Numbered from the stretch's first letter, positions 30,556 through 40,457 are shown. The stretch is DNA of 64,000 nucleotides from Haloechinothrix halophila YIM 93223 (GCF_000504245.1 NZ_KI632509.1:1-64000), one strand, 5' to 3'. Notes: generated by a model from the sequence alone, not told the origin. Numbers and translations are program-made.

Positions 30556-33171
30556 TCAGGCCGGTGCACCAATCTGGCCATAGGTGGTGGTGCGCTGCCG
30601 TGCCGGACGTCCAGCCAGCGTGGCCAGATGCTCCAACTCCGCGACGCTGCGAGACGACCCGTGCTCCGAGCCAGCCATTCGCGAGATGGTCTCCTCCATC
30701 AGCGTGCCGCCGATGTCATTGGCCCCACCGCACAGCACCTGCGCGGTGCCGGTGTCACCGAGCTTGACCCACGAGCACTGGATGTTGTCGATGCGGCCGT
30801 GCAGCGCGAGCCGCGCGAAGGCGTGCACCGCGCGGTTGTCGCGCATCGTCGGGCCGGGCCGCGCGACGCCTGCGAGGTAGATCGGTGCGTTGTGATGCAC
30901 GAACGGCAGCCCCACGAACTCGGTGAACCCGCCGCCGTTGCCGAGCTCCGACGTCGAGTCAGCGATGCCAGCGAGCACGCGCAGGTGGCCGAGCCAGTGC
31001 CTCGGGTTGTCGACGTGGCCGTACATCATGGTGCTGCTCGACGGGATGCCGAGCCGATGTGCCGTTGACACGACGTCGACCCACGTCTGCGCGGGCAGTT
31101 TGCCCTTGGTCAGCACCCACCGGACGTCGTCGTCCAGGATCTCGGCTGCGGTGCCTGGGATCGAGTCGAGCCCGGCGTCACGCAGCTCGGTCAGCCACTC
31201 GGCGACGCTGATGTTCGCCTTGGACGCGGCGGAGACGATCTCCATCGGAGAGAAGGCGTGGACGTGCATGCCGGGCACCTTCGCCTTGATGGCGCGCACG
31301 ATGTCGGCGTAGTAGGTGACCGGCAACTTCGGGTCGATGCCACCTTGCATGCACACCTCGGTCGCGCCGGCCGCCGACGCTTCCGCCGCCCGCTCCGCGA
31401 CATCCTCCGCCGAGAGGCGGTACGCGTCTGCGTCGCGCTCCCGCTGCGCGAACGCGCAGAACCGGCAGCCAACGTAGCAGACGTTGGAGAAGTTGATGTT
31501 GCGGTTGACGACGTAGGTGATGTCCTCACCGACGACGTCCGCGCGCAGTTCGTCTGCCAGCTTGGCGAGGGTGTCCAGCGTGGCGTCGTCCGAGGTCAGC
31601 AAGGCCATGGCGGCGTCGGTGTTGGCCTCGTCCAGCAACGCTGCCGGGTCGTCCGCCGCGACCGCGAGCCCGGCGCGAGCGTCAGCGTCCAGCCGCTCCG
31701 GTGCGCCAGCATTGGCGGTGGATGGCGCCTTCGCCGCGCTGGCCGCGGTGAATGCGTCACGCGCCGCGCCTGACGCGGGGAAAGCGTCTTTCAGCGCATC
31801 CCAGTCGCCGTACACCGAGTCGAAGTCGCCGCGCCGGTCCGCCGTGCGGCCGTCGACGTCAATGGCGGTGTGCAGGTCGGCGCGGCCGGTGGTGTCGAAC
31901 CCACCGTCAGGCTCCTGCCAGGCCCGCCCCACGACGTCAGCGGAGTCGTCCGCGAGGCCGTCCGATGTGGCCAGTGCGCGGACGTGATCGTGCAGCCGGA
32001 TGTCGATCCACCGCTCGGCGTCGCGGACGTACTTCGGATACGCCGCGAGGCGTTCGGACAGCTCGTATCCGGCATCCGACGTCCACTCCCTGAGCGCGTC
32101 GATGGCGGGCCACGGCCGCTCTGGATTGACGTGGTCCTGGGTGACCGGCGAGACACCGCCCCAGTCATCCACGCCCGCGCGCAGCAGCAGTGCGTGCTCG
32201 TCGCCGAGCAAGTTCGGCGGTGCCTGCACGCTCACGCCCGGCGGCATCAACAGCCGCGCGACCGCGACGGTCGCGGCGAGGTCAGTCAGGTCGGCGTCCG
32301 GGGCAGAGCGCATCGCGGTGTCCGGTTTCGCCCGGAAGTTCTGGACGATGATCTCCTGCACGTTGCGGTACTGCCGCGCGCGCTGCCGGATCGCGTGCAG
32401 CGAATCCGCCCGTTCCGTCCGGTTCTCCCCGATGCCGACCAGGATGCCGGTGGTGAACGGCACCCCAACCCGACCGGCGTCGTCGAGCACCCTGAGCCGC
32501 ACCGCGGGTTCCTTGTCAGGGCTGCCGTAGTGCGGCCCGCCCGGTTCGGACCACAACCGCTCCGCGGTGGTCTCCAGCATCATGCCCATACTGGCCGCGA
32601 CCGGCTTGAGTCGTTGCAGCTCCTCCCAGCTCAGCACGCCGGGGTTGAGATGCGGCAGCAGCCCGGTTTCCTCGAGCACCGCGATGGCGCACGCCCGCAC
32701 GTAGTCCAGCGTGGACGCGTAACCGCGCGCTTCCAGCCACTCTTTCGCCTGCGGCCAGCGCTCCTCCGGCCGATCTCCCAGGGTGAACAACGCTTCCTTG
32801 CACCCGGCAGCCGCGCCGGCGCGGGCGATGTCGACCACTTCATCGCGCTCGAGAAACAACGACTCGAGCTTGCCGGGCACGGTGGCGAAAGTGCAGTAGT
32901 GACACCGGTCACGACACAACCGGGTGAGCGGGATGAACACGCTGCTGCTGTACGTGATGACTCCGGCGCGACCCTGGTCAGCGAGATGTGCGTCACGCAC
33001 CCTGGCGGCCGCCGCGAGTAGCCGTTCGAACTGCTCACCACGCGCGTGCAGCAACGTCGCTGCCTCGGTGACGTCGAGGGTGACGCCGTCTTCCGCCCTG
33101 CGCAGTGCCCTGCTGATCGCGGAACTTGCCGGTGTCGGCTCGGACGGCGTGAGCTGCAGGGGCTGTCTCAT
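30556..33171 (-). CDS. fbiC: Bifunctional FO synthase (CofG-CofH fusion)
   Basis: An 871-residue fused radical-SAM enzyme making 7,8-didemethyl-8-hydroxy-5-deazariboflavin, the chromophore of coenzyme F420. The N-terminal CofG half has its cluster motif at Cys86, Cys90 and Cys93 (CRDRCHYC). The C-terminal CofH half has Cys565, Cys569 and Cys572 (CYVGCRFC). Such fusion is normal in Actinobacteria. The ATG at 33171 gives the usual N-terminus. The organism should therefore make F420. It is transcribed alone here. Confidence 0.95.
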   Translation of the reverse strand: MRQPLQLTPSEPTPASSAISRALRRAEDGVTLDVTEAATLLHARGEQFERLLAAAARVRDAHLADQGRAGVITYSSSVFIPLTRLCRDRCHYCTFATVPGKLESLFLERDEVVDIARAGAAAGCKEALFTLGDRPEERWPQAKEWLEARGYASTLDYVRACAIAVLEETGLLPHLNPGVLSWEELQRLKPVAASMGMMLETTAERLWSEPGGPHYGSPDKEPAVRLRVLDDAGRVGVPFTTGILVGIGENRTERADSLHAIRQRARQYRNVQEIIVQNFRAKPDTAMRSAPDADLTDLAATVAVARLLMPPGVSVQAPPNLLGDEHALLLRAGVDDWGGVSPVTQDHVNPERPWPAIDALREWTSDAGYELSERLAAYPKYVRDAERWIDIRLHDHVRALATSDGLADDSADVVGRAWQEPDGGFDTTGRADLHTAIDVDGRTADRRGDFDSVYGDWDALKDAFPASGAARDAFTAASAAKAPSTANAGAPERLDADARAGLAVAADDPAALLDEANTDAAMALLTSDDATLDTLAKLADELRADVVGEDITYVVNRNINFSNVCYVGCRFCAFAQRERDADAYRLSAEDVAERAAEASAAGATEVCMQGGIDPKLPVTYYADIVRAIKAKVPGMHVHAFSPMEIVSAASKANISVAEWLTELRDAGLDSIPGTAAEILDDDVRWVLTKGKLPAQTWVDVVSTAHRLGIPSSSTMMYGHVDNPRHWLGHLRVLAGIADSTSELGNGGGFTEFVGLPFVHHNAPIYLAGVARPGPTMRDNRAVHAFARLALHGRIDNIQCSWVKLGDTGTAQVLCGGANDIGGTLMEETISRMAGSEHGSSRSVAELEHLATLAGRPARQRTTTYGQIGAPA

Positions 33172-33307
33172 GCGGCCTCCTGATCGCGCGCGGCACCCCG
33201 CGCCGTTGACCTGACGTCGGCCAGCATGGTGTCCGATGATTCGGACCTGCAAGCAGTCCTCATGATCGCGAGCCTACGGCCGGAGGCCGACAGCACGCTA
33301 GGACGTA

Positions 33308-33703
33308 TCAGGCAGCGCGAGAGCCCTCTACCCGGGGTTGCTGCCCAGTGCGCTCGGCGGACGGCGCACGCGACGGAGCGGGAACGGAGGCCGAACCCCG
33401 GGAGTCGGCGACACGCTCGGCGCGAGCGGCAGTGGCGCGCTCGGCGACGCTCTTACGTGCGGCGACCGAGTGGGCGAGCTCCTGCCTGCGGCGGCGAGCG
33501 ACCCCTGCGATCATGCCAACCACGCCAACACCGACCGCGACGACGCCGACCGGCCCGAGCAGGCCAAACGATGTGGCGCTCGGCGCCGCGATCACCTGAC
33601 CGGTTCCGGCGAAGGCGGCACCGCTCATCGAGACCAGACCCGCCGCGACAGCGAGTGCCGCCGTCGCCACGCGGGTCACCGCTGTGGTGATCAGGTCCCG
33701 CAC
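33308..33703 (-). CDS. Small secreted or membrane-anchored hypothetical protein
   Basis: A 131-residue protein. A signal-like N-terminus ends near AAFAGTG. A second hydrophobic span, LLGPVGVVAVGVGVVGMIAG, is followed by an RRRR stop-transfer sequence and a basic, Ala/Arg-rich, probably disordered tail. GTG at 33703 is chosen because GGAGG lies 8 bp upstream. No family is recognised. Confidence 0.6.
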   Translation of the reverse strand: MRDLITTAVTRVATAALAVAAGLVSMSGAAFAGTGQVIAAPSATSFGLLGPVGVVAVGVGVVGMIAGVARRRRQELAHSVAARKSVAERATAARAERVADSRGSASVPAPSRAPSAERTGQQPRVEGSRAA

Positions 33704-34039
33704 GTTGCGCACCTCCAACGTCTCGGCGATCCCTGTTCGTGTGACCGAATCGCCGGATACGACATTCGAAAACTACCGAGCGTGTCTACGTCACAGCCAT
33801 ATGGCTGACTTGGCGGCAGAGGTTATCGAACGTCGTAGTGCACGATGCATCGGGGTGACCGTCAGCACACCGACCCTGGCGGCGTGTCGACATAGTGCTC
33901 CCCAATCGAGGGACGCGGTGATGGTTCTCACCTACACGCGGCGGCGCGGTGCCGCTACGGTCGGCTACGCGTAGTTCTACGCTCCGAACTTTCCCGCGCA
34001 TCCCGCGCGAACCCCTGTGTCTTGATTACTGGAGGTCCT
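33704..34039. other. Divergent intergenic region with 14-bp palindrome
   Basis: About 335 bp. The only structure noted is the perfect palindrome CAGCCATATGGCTG at 33794-33807, a possible operator. A 57-codon ORF at 33801-33974 starts inside the palindrome and has no supporting features. The downstream gene has a GGAGG at 34031-34035. Confidence 0.5.
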
Positions 34040-34753
34040 GTGACGGCACCCGTGCGCACCCCGACAGCACCCGACCAGCAGCTCAGCGCCACCGTCGAGC
34101 AACTGCTCGATCCCACAGCGAGCCATGACCTGTGGCAGGGGCGCGGCACCATCGCCGTCGTGCGCGGGTTCGACAAGGACAGCAGAAACTTCCACCGCGC
34201 GGTGCTGCGCGCTGCGGCGACGCACGGCTGGTCGGTGACCGACGTGCCAGCCGCGCCCACCTTCGGCAGCATCCCGTGGCACACCGACGTCCAGCTCGTC
34301 GTCGCGGCCCGCGCCTCGCTGCGCGCGGTGGCCGAGCGCTGCGCCGCCCACTGGGGCGCGCACGTCATCTGCCCCGAGACCGCGAGCGACGGCGCGGACT
34401 GGCAGGCCCGGCCCGCCGCAAGCCTGGCCCTCTTGAGCGAGGGCGGATCCGACAGCGTGGCCTCGAGCCTGCACATCACCGGTCCGGTGCACTACAAGGC
34501 CGGTGAGGACGACGAGGGCACCGCCACCGCGCTGGTCATCGAGCCGTGTGAGTCCGGTGCACTGGTGACGGCCGATGGCGAGAACGGCACCCACACGATC
34601 CGCATCACCGACGGAAGCCTCAGCATCACGCTTGGCGAGCCGGCGCGGGCCACGCTCGACGGCCACCCACAGCTGCTGCCGGACGGCGACTACACCGTCA
34701 CGCCGCGGCCTGCCGCGTTCCGCCACCTGGTCGCGGGCGTGCCCGCGGCCTGA
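34040..34753 (+). CDS. Hypothetical soluble protein
   Basis: A 237-residue protein without signal peptide or membrane spans. The first half is alpha/beta (GTIAVVRGFDKDSRNF...). The second half is beta-rich, with repeated ITDGSLSITLGEPARATLDG-like strands. No catalytic motif or family was recognised. GTG at 34040 follows a GGAGG. It ends before a strong bidirectional terminator facing the Crp-type regulator. Confidence 0.6.
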   Translation: MTAPVRTPTAPDQQLSATVEQLLDPTASHDLWQGRGTIAVVRGFDKDSRNFHRAVLRAAATHGWSVTDVPAAPTFGSIPWHTDVQLVVAARASLRAVAERCAAHWGAHVICPETASDGADWQARPAASLALLSEGGSDSVASSLHITGPVHYKAGEDDEGTATALVIEPCESGALVTADGENGTHTIRITDGSLSITLGEPARATLDGHPQLLPDGDYTVTPRPAAFRHLVAGVPAA

Positions 34754-34760
34754 AATCGTG

Positions 34761-34794
34761 CCGCGGGGCTGGCTCGTACCTGCCAGCCCCGCGG
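34761..34794. terminator. Bidirectional hairpin terminator
   Basis: A perfect 13-bp stem pairs CCGCGGGGCTGGC at 34761-34773 with GCCAGCCCCGCGG at 34782-34794 around an 8-nt loop. It lies between two convergent genes, 7 bp after one stop codon and 5 bp before the other. Confidence 0.85.
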
Positions 34795-34799
34795 AACGG

Positions 34800-35537
34800 C
34801 TATCCCGACATCGCGGTGAGCCGGTCGATGTCGAGCAGGTCGATGGCGCCGTAGCGCACCTTGATCAGCCCGTTCCGCTCGAACTCCTTGAGCGTCTTGT
34901 TCAGCGACGGGCGCTGCACGCCGAGCATGGCGGCAAGGGTGCGCTGCGGCAGCGGCACCGCGCCGTCGACGGCCTCTTCCAGCAGAATCCGCGCGATCTG
35001 TTCGGTCAACGACCTGCCGAGCATGCCGATGATGCGCTCCTGGCTCTCCGCGAGCCGCATCGCGACGCTGGTCAGCCACCTGCGCGCGATCGAGAGCCGC
35101 TTGCCGAGCAGACCTTCGAACGACTCGCCGTCCAGGTAGAGCACCGTGGTGTCGGCGAGTGCGTGCGCGGTGTACGGCAGCGGCATACCGAGCAGGTACT
35201 GGATGTCCCCGTCGACCGCGCCCGGCCCGATGACGTGCACGACCGCCCGCTTGCTACCGGCCCCAACGGACAGCTCCAGCCTGCCGCTGCGCACGATCCA
35301 CACGCCATCCGCCTCGTCGCCAGCGCGGAACACCACCGACCCACGTTCGAACGTCGTCGTGCGCAAGCTCGCGGCGAGCGCGGACAGGTCCTCCGGGGTG
35401 AACGGTGCGGCATCGCCGTGTCCGACACAGCGGGCGACCCACGCCGCCTGCCTGATCGCCAACTCCGCGGGCCCGCCACCGCCAAGCAGGCGGATCGAAC
35501 GCTGCAGTGTCTCGGCCGGTTGCTTGGACAGTTCCAT
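34800..35537 (-). CDS. Crp/Fnr-family transcriptional regulator
   Basis: A 245-residue protein. A cyclic-nucleotide-binding-like domain (residues about 50-160; VVFRAGDEADGVWIVRSGRLELS) is followed by a long dimer helix and a C-terminal HTH_Crp domain (RTLAAMLGVQRPSLNKTLKEFERNGLI). The Fnr cluster cysteines are absent, so oxygen sensing by a 4Fe-4S centre is unlikely. The effector is unknown. ATG at 35537 is preferred; an in-frame ATG at 35594 would add 19 residues. It may control the redox/DUF3179 genes upstream of it on the same strand, but this is inference. Confidence 0.82.
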   Translation of the reverse strand: MELSKQPAETLQRSIRLLGGGGPAELAIRQAAWVARCVGHGDAAPFTPEDLSALAASLRTTTFERGSVVFRAGDEADGVWIVRSGRLELSVGAGSKRAVVHVIGPGAVDGDIQYLLGMPLPYTAHALADTTVLYLDGESFEGLLGKRLSIARRWLTSVAMRLAESQERIIGMLGRSLTEQIARILLEEAVDGAVPLPQRTLAAMLGVQRPSLNKTLKEFERNGLIKVRYGAIDLLDIDRLTAMSG

Positions 35538-35740
35538 GTACGCTTCCTGACTCGTCGAGAAGGACCGTGGACGCGAGAACCTTGTGGGTTCCATCGTGCG
35601 CCGCCGTGCCAGCTACCTGACACGATCCCTTCCCGCAGCCAGGCTGGCGCGGGATTCGCGGCCGCCGTTCTAGCGTGGCATCACCTACGGCGTTCGGTAC
35701 AGGAAAAGTGGTCCACCTGGCGGACGGCGCCAGGCACCTG

Positions 35741-36418
35741 TCAGTTCGAAGCGACCGACTCTCCAGATTGGTCGGCGCGAGCGAGCGTGCGCACCCGATA
35801 CACGCCCCATACCAGCGCGACGAGCAACAACGCCAGCGTGAGCGGGTAGAACCACGGGCGCAGTGGCACCAGGACCGGCACGATCGCCGCCGCCGTGCCA
35901 GCGCCGAGGGCCAGCACGAACGTCGGGGCGCAGCAGGCGATGCCGAGCATGAACGCGGGCAGCACGGCGAGCGAGCGCGAGTACCCAGGCCTGCGGCACG
36001 CGACGGCTTGCTGGGCGGCGTGCGCGGCCAGCGCGAGATTCAGCCCGGCAAGGCTAGCGACGATGGCGGCGAACAGCAGGTTCACCGGGCTGGCGAACAC
36101 CGCGACGTGCGCACCAGGATGCAGCTCGACGACGGGCTCATACAACCACGGCGCGCGCGACTGGAACAGCGCGTCCGGAGCGACCCGCGCCAACGGCTCG
36201 GCCGCCCACCGGCCGGACGCCGAGAGCGCGATATCACCAATGGCGAGCAGGTACAGCAGCAGAATCACCGCGGACGCGATGCCGAACACCCTCCGCCCGC
36301 GCCGGTGCGACAGCGCAGCCCGCAGTGTGGCCGGGGTGTCGCGGACCGCGCCTGCCGCTCGGTCGACGCCGTTGCCGACCGTGGCCATCACCCGCGTTAC
36401 CGCGCCGAGTGCCGTCAC
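35741..36418 (-). CDS. Five-helix membrane protein coupled to DUF3179 protein
   Basis: A 225-residue membrane protein with about five spans. The motif GIACCAPTFVLALGAG has a vicinal Cys pair next to Ala-Pro in a membrane helix. That is reminiscent of metal- or thiol-handling membrane proteins such as MerT. GTG at 36418 overlaps the TGA of the DUF3179 gene (GTGA), so the two are coupled. No defined family was recognised. Confidence 0.65.
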   Translation of the reverse strand: MTALGAVTRVMATVGNGVDRAAGAVRDTPATLRAALSHRRGRRVFGIASAVILLLYLLAIGDIALSASGRWAAEPLARVAPDALFQSRAPWLYEPVVELHPGAHVAVFASPVNLLFAAIVASLAGLNLALAAHAAQQAVACRRPGYSRSLAVLPAFMLGIACCAPTFVLALGAGTAAAIVPVLVPLRPWFYPLTLALLLVALVWGVYRVRTLARADQSGESVASN

Positions 36419-37419
36419 GCGCGCACCCTCGTATCCGGATAGTAGGCGTACCAGCAGAACCACATGGCGTCCATGAAGTCCGCCTCGCTGCCGTCTTCGC
36501 GCAGCACCCGGGCGGTGGCCAGCGCGTCGTCCCACTCGGCGCGCACCGTCGTGCCGCCGACGTCGGCTTCCACGGTGCCTTCTTCCCGGACGAGGTTCTT
36601 GTCGATGGCGAGCCGTACGTTGTCGGCACGCACCCCCATCACGACGTGTTTCGGCGGAAACCGGTCGTCGGTGTGCTGCACCGAGAAGATCGGGTCGCCC
36701 GAGGCGTAGTACCCGCTCTCGCCGAGGTAGGACCCATACGGGTCCGCGCCGTAGTCGCGCAGCGCGCCGGTATCGCGGGAGAGCACCGTCGTGTCTGGGT
36801 GAGCCTCGCGCCAGGCCCGCCACGATGTCCACACCAGCGGCACCGTGTTCAGCCGTTTGCCGTACAACTCACCGGTGATCGCGACGCCTGGCACCTGCGG
36901 CCACTGCGAGTCGGTCGGCCGGTCGTACATGAGCAGGTTGGAGTTCACCAGCTTGCCGCTGGTCCCGAACGTCGCTCCCGGCCGCCCCGGCAGACCGGTG
37001 AAGCCGACGACGGTGCCGGTCAACGGGCAGTACGTCACCGAGATGGGCTCACCGGCGACGGTGTCGTTGACGATCTCGTGCCAGACGAGCACCTGCTGCG
37101 GGTAGGCACGCACGTCGCCATCGCGCACCAGCCCGAACACCGGCTCATCGTCGTGCAGGAAGTTCACCTTGCTCGCGGAGAGGAACTTCGGCTCGTCGAT
37201 CGGCGGGATGCCGTCCTTACCAGGACCGCCCGGCACGATCGCGTCGGCGAGCGCGTCCAGGTCGGTGTCGCCGGACGCGCCAGCGGCCGGGGTGCCAGGG
37301 CCGTCGTCGTCGGAGAACGCCGCCCACGCCCCAAGTCCACCGGCGGCGGCGACGCCACCGATCACCCCGAGTCCCTTGAGTACCTGCCTACGACTCGGAT
37401 TAGGCGTCTGATCGACCAT
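36415..37419 (-). CDS. DUF3179-domain protein with Tat-like signal
   Basis: A 334-residue protein. The N-terminus has a twin-arginine motif SRRQVLKG followed by a hydrophobic stretch, so export by Tat is likely. The body is DUF3179, with AYPQQVLVWHEIVND, ISVTYCPLTGTVVGF and LMYDRPTDSQWPQ. The function of the domain is unknown; the conserved Cys in YCPLTGT and nearby His suggest a metal or redox role. ATG at 37419 has GGAG 9 bp upstream. The downstream membrane-protein gene overlaps it. Confidence 0.82.
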   Translation of the reverse strand: MVDQTPNPSRRQVLKGLGVIGGVAAAGGLGAWAAFSDDDGPGTPAAGASGDTDLDALADAIVPGGPGKDGIPPIDEPKFLSASKVNFLHDDEPVFGLVRDGDVRAYPQQVLVWHEIVNDTVAGEPISVTYCPLTGTVVGFTGLPGRPGATFGTSGKLVNSNLLMYDRPTDSQWPQVPGVAITGELYGKRLNTVPLVWTSWRAWREAHPDTTVLSRDTGALRDYGADPYGSYLGESGYYASGDPIFSVQHTDDRFPPKHVVMGVRADNVRLAIDKNLVREEGTVEADVGGTTVRAEWDDALATARVLREDGSEADFMDAMWFCWYAYYPDTRVRA

Positions 37420-37561
37420 CGCGACCATCTCCTGCCACATGACGAGCATCCGTCACCATCAAGCCAACCCCGGTGGGCGCCGCCATGCGGCCGGATTGTT
37501 GCGCCGCTGACAGTCATGGGCAGGTACCCGGCCTCGATGCGGCAGGTCGCGGCGCCAAAGG

Positions 37562-37819
37562 TCAGCTGGCGTCGTCGCCGTGTTGTCGTTGGTTTCGCTC
37601 AGTGAGCCAGCGCAGGAAGTCCGGATCGTCATCAGGTGGCAGGGCGCCGGTGGGGAGGTTGCCCGCAGCGGGAGCGTGCAGCGAGGCACGGAAGCGCGCC
37701 CACTGCGAAGAACCCGTGGCCATGAGCGCGATCGCACCGATGACCGCGGCCACGATGAACACGGCATTGCCGGTCAGCATCGCCACGATCAAGACAGTGA
37801 TCGCTACGGTCAGTCGCAT
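37562..37819 (-). CDS. Small membrane protein
   Basis: An 85-residue protein with two adjacent hydrophobic segments near the N-terminus (LTVAITVLIVAMLTG and AVFIVAAVIGAIALMA) and a charged cytoplasmic tail. ATG at 37819 has a GGAGG-type site about 9 bp upstream; the longer open frame is not supported. It lies 142 bp upstream of the DUF3179 gene in the same orientation. Function unknown. Confidence 0.6.
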   Translation of the reverse strand: MRLTVAITVLIVAMLTGNAVFIVAAVIGAIALMATGSSQWARFRASLHAPAAGNLPTGALPPDDDPDFLRWLTERNQRQHGDDAS

Positions 37820-38064
37820 AGCGTGCTCCCTCCAGGACATCGGTACCGGCGAGCAGGGAACCCATTCGACCACCGTTGACGCGCAAGTTCAAACAACAGT
37901 TCACTAAGTTTGCGTGTTAAACCGCTAGCGGTGGCGAGTGCGCCAAGAGTCAACGTCGCGCCCCTCGCTTGGCATCGCCCGATTGCCCGAAGCTGCGCCG
38001 TATCTCGCGACATGTGCCACTCGTTGGTCGGACTAATACAACACCTCTCGCCCGGAGGTCGACC

Positions 38065-38238
38065 ATGACGCCGGAACACCTCACCATCCCGGAAAGCTCG
38101 GATCAGTGCTGCGCCGAGTGCGCCCAGCCACTGAATCAGGGCTCTTCTTGTCGCGGTTCAGCAGCGGGCGAGCTGGTGTGCACCGAGTGCATCGAACTAC
38201 TAGAGCCCGCCTTCGAGCACTACGTACCCGCCGCGTAA
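38065..38238 (+). CDS. Small Cys-rich, probably zinc-binding protein
   Basis: A 57-residue protein. CxxC pairs CAEC and CTEC, with an extra Cys before the first pair and one in SSCRGS, suggest a compact zinc ribbon. GGAGG lies 6 bp before the ATG. It precedes the MerT-like/mycoredoxin/reductase genes by 125 bp in the same orientation, so it may belong to the same metal or thiol module. No family was recognised. Confidence 0.6.
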   Translation: MTPEHLTIPESSDQCCAECAQPLNQGSSCRGSAAGELVCTECIELLEPAFEHYVPAA

Positions 38239-38363
38239 CACCGGAGTCCCCGACAGATCCGCGGAGTCAGACCCCACCGTCCTGTCATGCCGCTGACAAT
38301 CGACGAGCGCGCCGGTGTCAGCGATGCTGTGATGACACCGTGCATAACGAACAGGACGGACCC

Positions 38364-38747
38364 GTGACGACGAGCGACCAGACGGACGGCACTGAGCGGC
38401 AGCGCGTGCGCGACCGGCTGCCGATGTGGCGCATCGGCGTCACCAGCGGCCTCGTCGGCATCCTGTGCTGCGTCGGACCGACGGCGTTGGCGTTGCTCGG
38501 CATCGTCGGCGCTGGCACGGCGTTCGCCTGGGCGACGACGCTCTACGGCGAGTACGCCTGGTGGTTCCGGCTCGCCGGGCTCGCGGTGCTGGTGCTGCTG
38601 GTCTGGTGGAACCTTCGCAAGCGCAACCAGTGCAGCGTGGCGGGCGTCAAGCGATGGCGCGTCCGGCTCGTCGGGATGCTTGCCATCGCCGTGGCAACAT
38701 ATGCCCTGCTCTATGGCGTCACAACCTGGCTGGGGACCTTCGCATGA
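38364..38747 (+). CDS. MerT-like membrane protein
   Basis: A 127-residue protein with three to four membrane spans. The motif SGLVGILCCVGPTALALLG matches the vicinal-Cys helix of MerT mercuric transporters. A further Cys occurs after the second span (KRNQCSV). It overlaps the mycoredoxin gene by 4 bp and is followed by a disulfide reductase. The substrate need not be mercury; no MerP, MerR or organomercurial lyase is adjacent. GTG start at 38364. Confidence 0.7.
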   Translation: MTTSDQTDGTERQRVRDRLPMWRIGVTSGLVGILCCVGPTALALLGIVGAGTAFAWATTLYGEYAWWFRLAGLAVLVLLVWWNLRKRNQCSVAGVKRWRVRLVGMLAIAVATYALLYGVTTWLGTFA

Positions 38748-39064
38748 CGACTGACGACACGACGGCCGTCGACTTCTACTGGCGGCCGGGTTGCCCGTTC
38801 TGCATGATGCTGCGCGCCAAGCTGCTGCGGGTCGACCTGCCGGTGCGCGAAATCAACATCTGGGAGGCCCCGGACGCCGCCGACAGGGTGCGCTCGGTCG
38901 CGGGCGGCAACGAGACCGTGCCGACCGTCTTCATCGGCGAACACGCGCTGGTCAACCCGAGCCTCAAGGAGCTGCTGAGCGCGGTGCGCACGCATGCTCC
39001 TGAGATAGCGCCGCCAGAGCCGGAGCGCACCGGATTGCGGCGCTGGCTCCCCTGGTCGCGCTGA
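38744..39064 (+). CDS. Mycoredoxin / glutaredoxin-like protein
   Basis: A 106-residue thioredoxin-fold protein. The active site is CPFC in WRPGCPFCMML, followed by the cis-Pro motif ETVPTVFIG. Mycoredoxins reduce mycothiol mixed disulfides in actinobacteria; a dithiol CPFC fits either class. The short basic tail WLPWSR is unusual. It is translationally coupled to the MerT-like protein and lies 19 bp before the flavoprotein reductase, suggesting an electron relay. Confidence 0.8.
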   Translation: MTTDDTTAVDFYWRPGCPFCMMLRAKLLRVDLPVREINIWEAPDAADRVRSVAGGNETVPTVFIGEHALVNPSLKELLSAVRTHAPEIAPPEPERTGLRRWLPWSR

Positions 39065-39083
39065 CACCGCGCAACGCTGACGC

Positions 39084-40457
39084 ATGGACTACGACGTGAT
39101 CGTGCTCGGCGGGGGTGCCGCGGGGCTCGCCACCGCCCGTGGCACGGTCGTGGCGGACGCGCGGACGCTGCTGGTCACCGAGGGCCCACCGGGCGGCGAC
39201 TGCACCTTCACCGGCTGCGTGCCGTCCAAGACCCTGCTCGAATCCGCCGCCGACGGCCTGCCGTTCGACACGGCGATGGCGCGAGTGCGTGAGACCGTCG
39301 CGGCGATCGCGGCAACGGAGAACGAGGACGTCCTTCGCGCCGAGGGCATCGACGTCCGCCGCGGCAGAGCGCGCTTCACCGGGCGCACCAGCATCGACGT
39401 CGCTGGCCAACGGTTCAACGCGCCGAGGATCGTCATCGCCACCGGCGCCACGCCGCTGCTGCCACCGATCCCCGGCCTGGCCGACGTCCCCGCGCTGACC
39501 ACGGACACCGTCTTCGACCTGACCGATGCGCCGGAGTCGCTGGCGGTGCTCGGTGGCGGCGCTGTCGGCTGTGAGCTGGCGCAGGCGTTCGCGCGGCTCG
39601 GCGTGCGGGTCTCGCTGATCGAGGCCGCCAACCGGCTGCTGCCCGGCGTCGACCCGCAAGCGTCCGCCCTGCTCACCGACGTCTTCCGCGCCGAGGGCAT
39701 CGACGTGGCGACGGGCGCGGCAGTCGAGTCCGTGCACGGTGACGACTCCGGCATCACGCTGCGGGCAGGCGAGCGCACGATCACCGCGCAGCGGCTGCTC
39801 GTCGCGGCGGGTCGCCGACCGGCGACTGAAGGACTCTGCCTCGCCGCGGCGGGCGTCGCCACCGGAGCACGCGGCGAGATCCGCACCGACCGGCACCTGG
39901 CGACGACCGCACGCGGCGTGTTCGCGGCTGGTGACGTCACCGGGCGGGCGGAACTGACGCACGCCGCCTACGCCATGGGCCGGATCGCAGCGGGTTCGAC
40001 GTCGCGGCGCTTTCGACGTCCTTCGTGGGGCACGCCGATTCCCAGTGTGGTGTTCACCGACCCGGAGATCGCCACGGTCGGCCTCGCCGAGCACGAGGTC
40101 ACCGACTTGCGGGCGCGGGTGGCGTACCTGCCGATGAGCGAGGTCGATCGGGCCGTTGCCGCGGACGCGACGGCAGGGTTCGTCACGCTCATCGCTGGCC
40201 CGAAACGTCTGCTCGGCAACGCTGGTGGCGGCAGGCTGCTCGGCGCGACCGTCGTCGGCAAACGCGCCGGTGAGCTGATCGGCGAGCCGACACTCGCCAT
40301 GACCAGCGGGATGTTCACCGGCAGGCTCGCTCAGGCCGTGCACGCCTACCCCACCTGGTCCATCGCGATACAGCAGGCGGCGGCACAGTTTGTCGGCGAG
40401 TTCGGCGGCCGCACCGCCAGGCCCGTCCACACACCTGGGGCGGACCGGCAGCGGTAG
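39084..40457 (+). CDS. FAD-dependent disulfide reductase (MerA/LpdA family)
   Basis: A 457-residue class I pyridine-nucleotide disulfide oxidoreductase. FAD motif GGGAAG is near the N-terminus, the redox pair is in CTFTGCVPSK, NAD(P)H motif is GGGAVGCE and second FAD motif is VFAAGDV. The dimerisation domain ends in HAYPTWS. It lacks the N-terminal HMA domain and C-terminal Cys pair of classical mercuric reductase, so it may be a thiol disulfide reductase acting with the adjacent mycoredoxin. The stop converges on DoxX with a 6-bp gap. Confidence 0.85.
   Translation: MDYDVIVLGGGAAGLATARGTVVADARTLLVTEGPPGGDCTFTGCVPSKTLLESAADGLPFDTAMARVRETVAAIAATENEDVLRAEGIDVRRGRARFTGRTSIDVAGQRFNAPRIVIATGATPLLPPIPGLADVPALTTDTVFDLTDAPESLAVLGGGAVGCELAQAFARLGVRVSLIEAANRLLPGVDPQASALLTDVFRAEGIDVATGAAVESVHGDDSGITLRAGERTITAQRLLVAAGRRPATEGLCLAAAGVATGARGEIRTDRHLATTARGVFAAGDVTGRAELTHAAYAMGRIAAGSTSRRFRRPSWGTPIPSVVFTDPEIATVGLAEHEVTDLRARVAYLPMSEVDRAVAADATAGFVTLIAGPKRLLGNAGGGRLLGATVVGKRAGELIGEPTLAMTSGMFTGRLAQAVHAYPTWSIAIQQAAAQFVGEFGGRTARPVHTPGADRQR

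Noticed and set aside
33801..33974. 57-codon ORF in the 33.7-34.0 kb gap
   Set aside because: It starts inside a palindrome, lacks a ribosome site and resembles no family.
39084..40457. Mercuric reductase merA
   Set aside because: HMA domain and C-terminal Cys pair are absent and merR, merP and merB are not adjacent.
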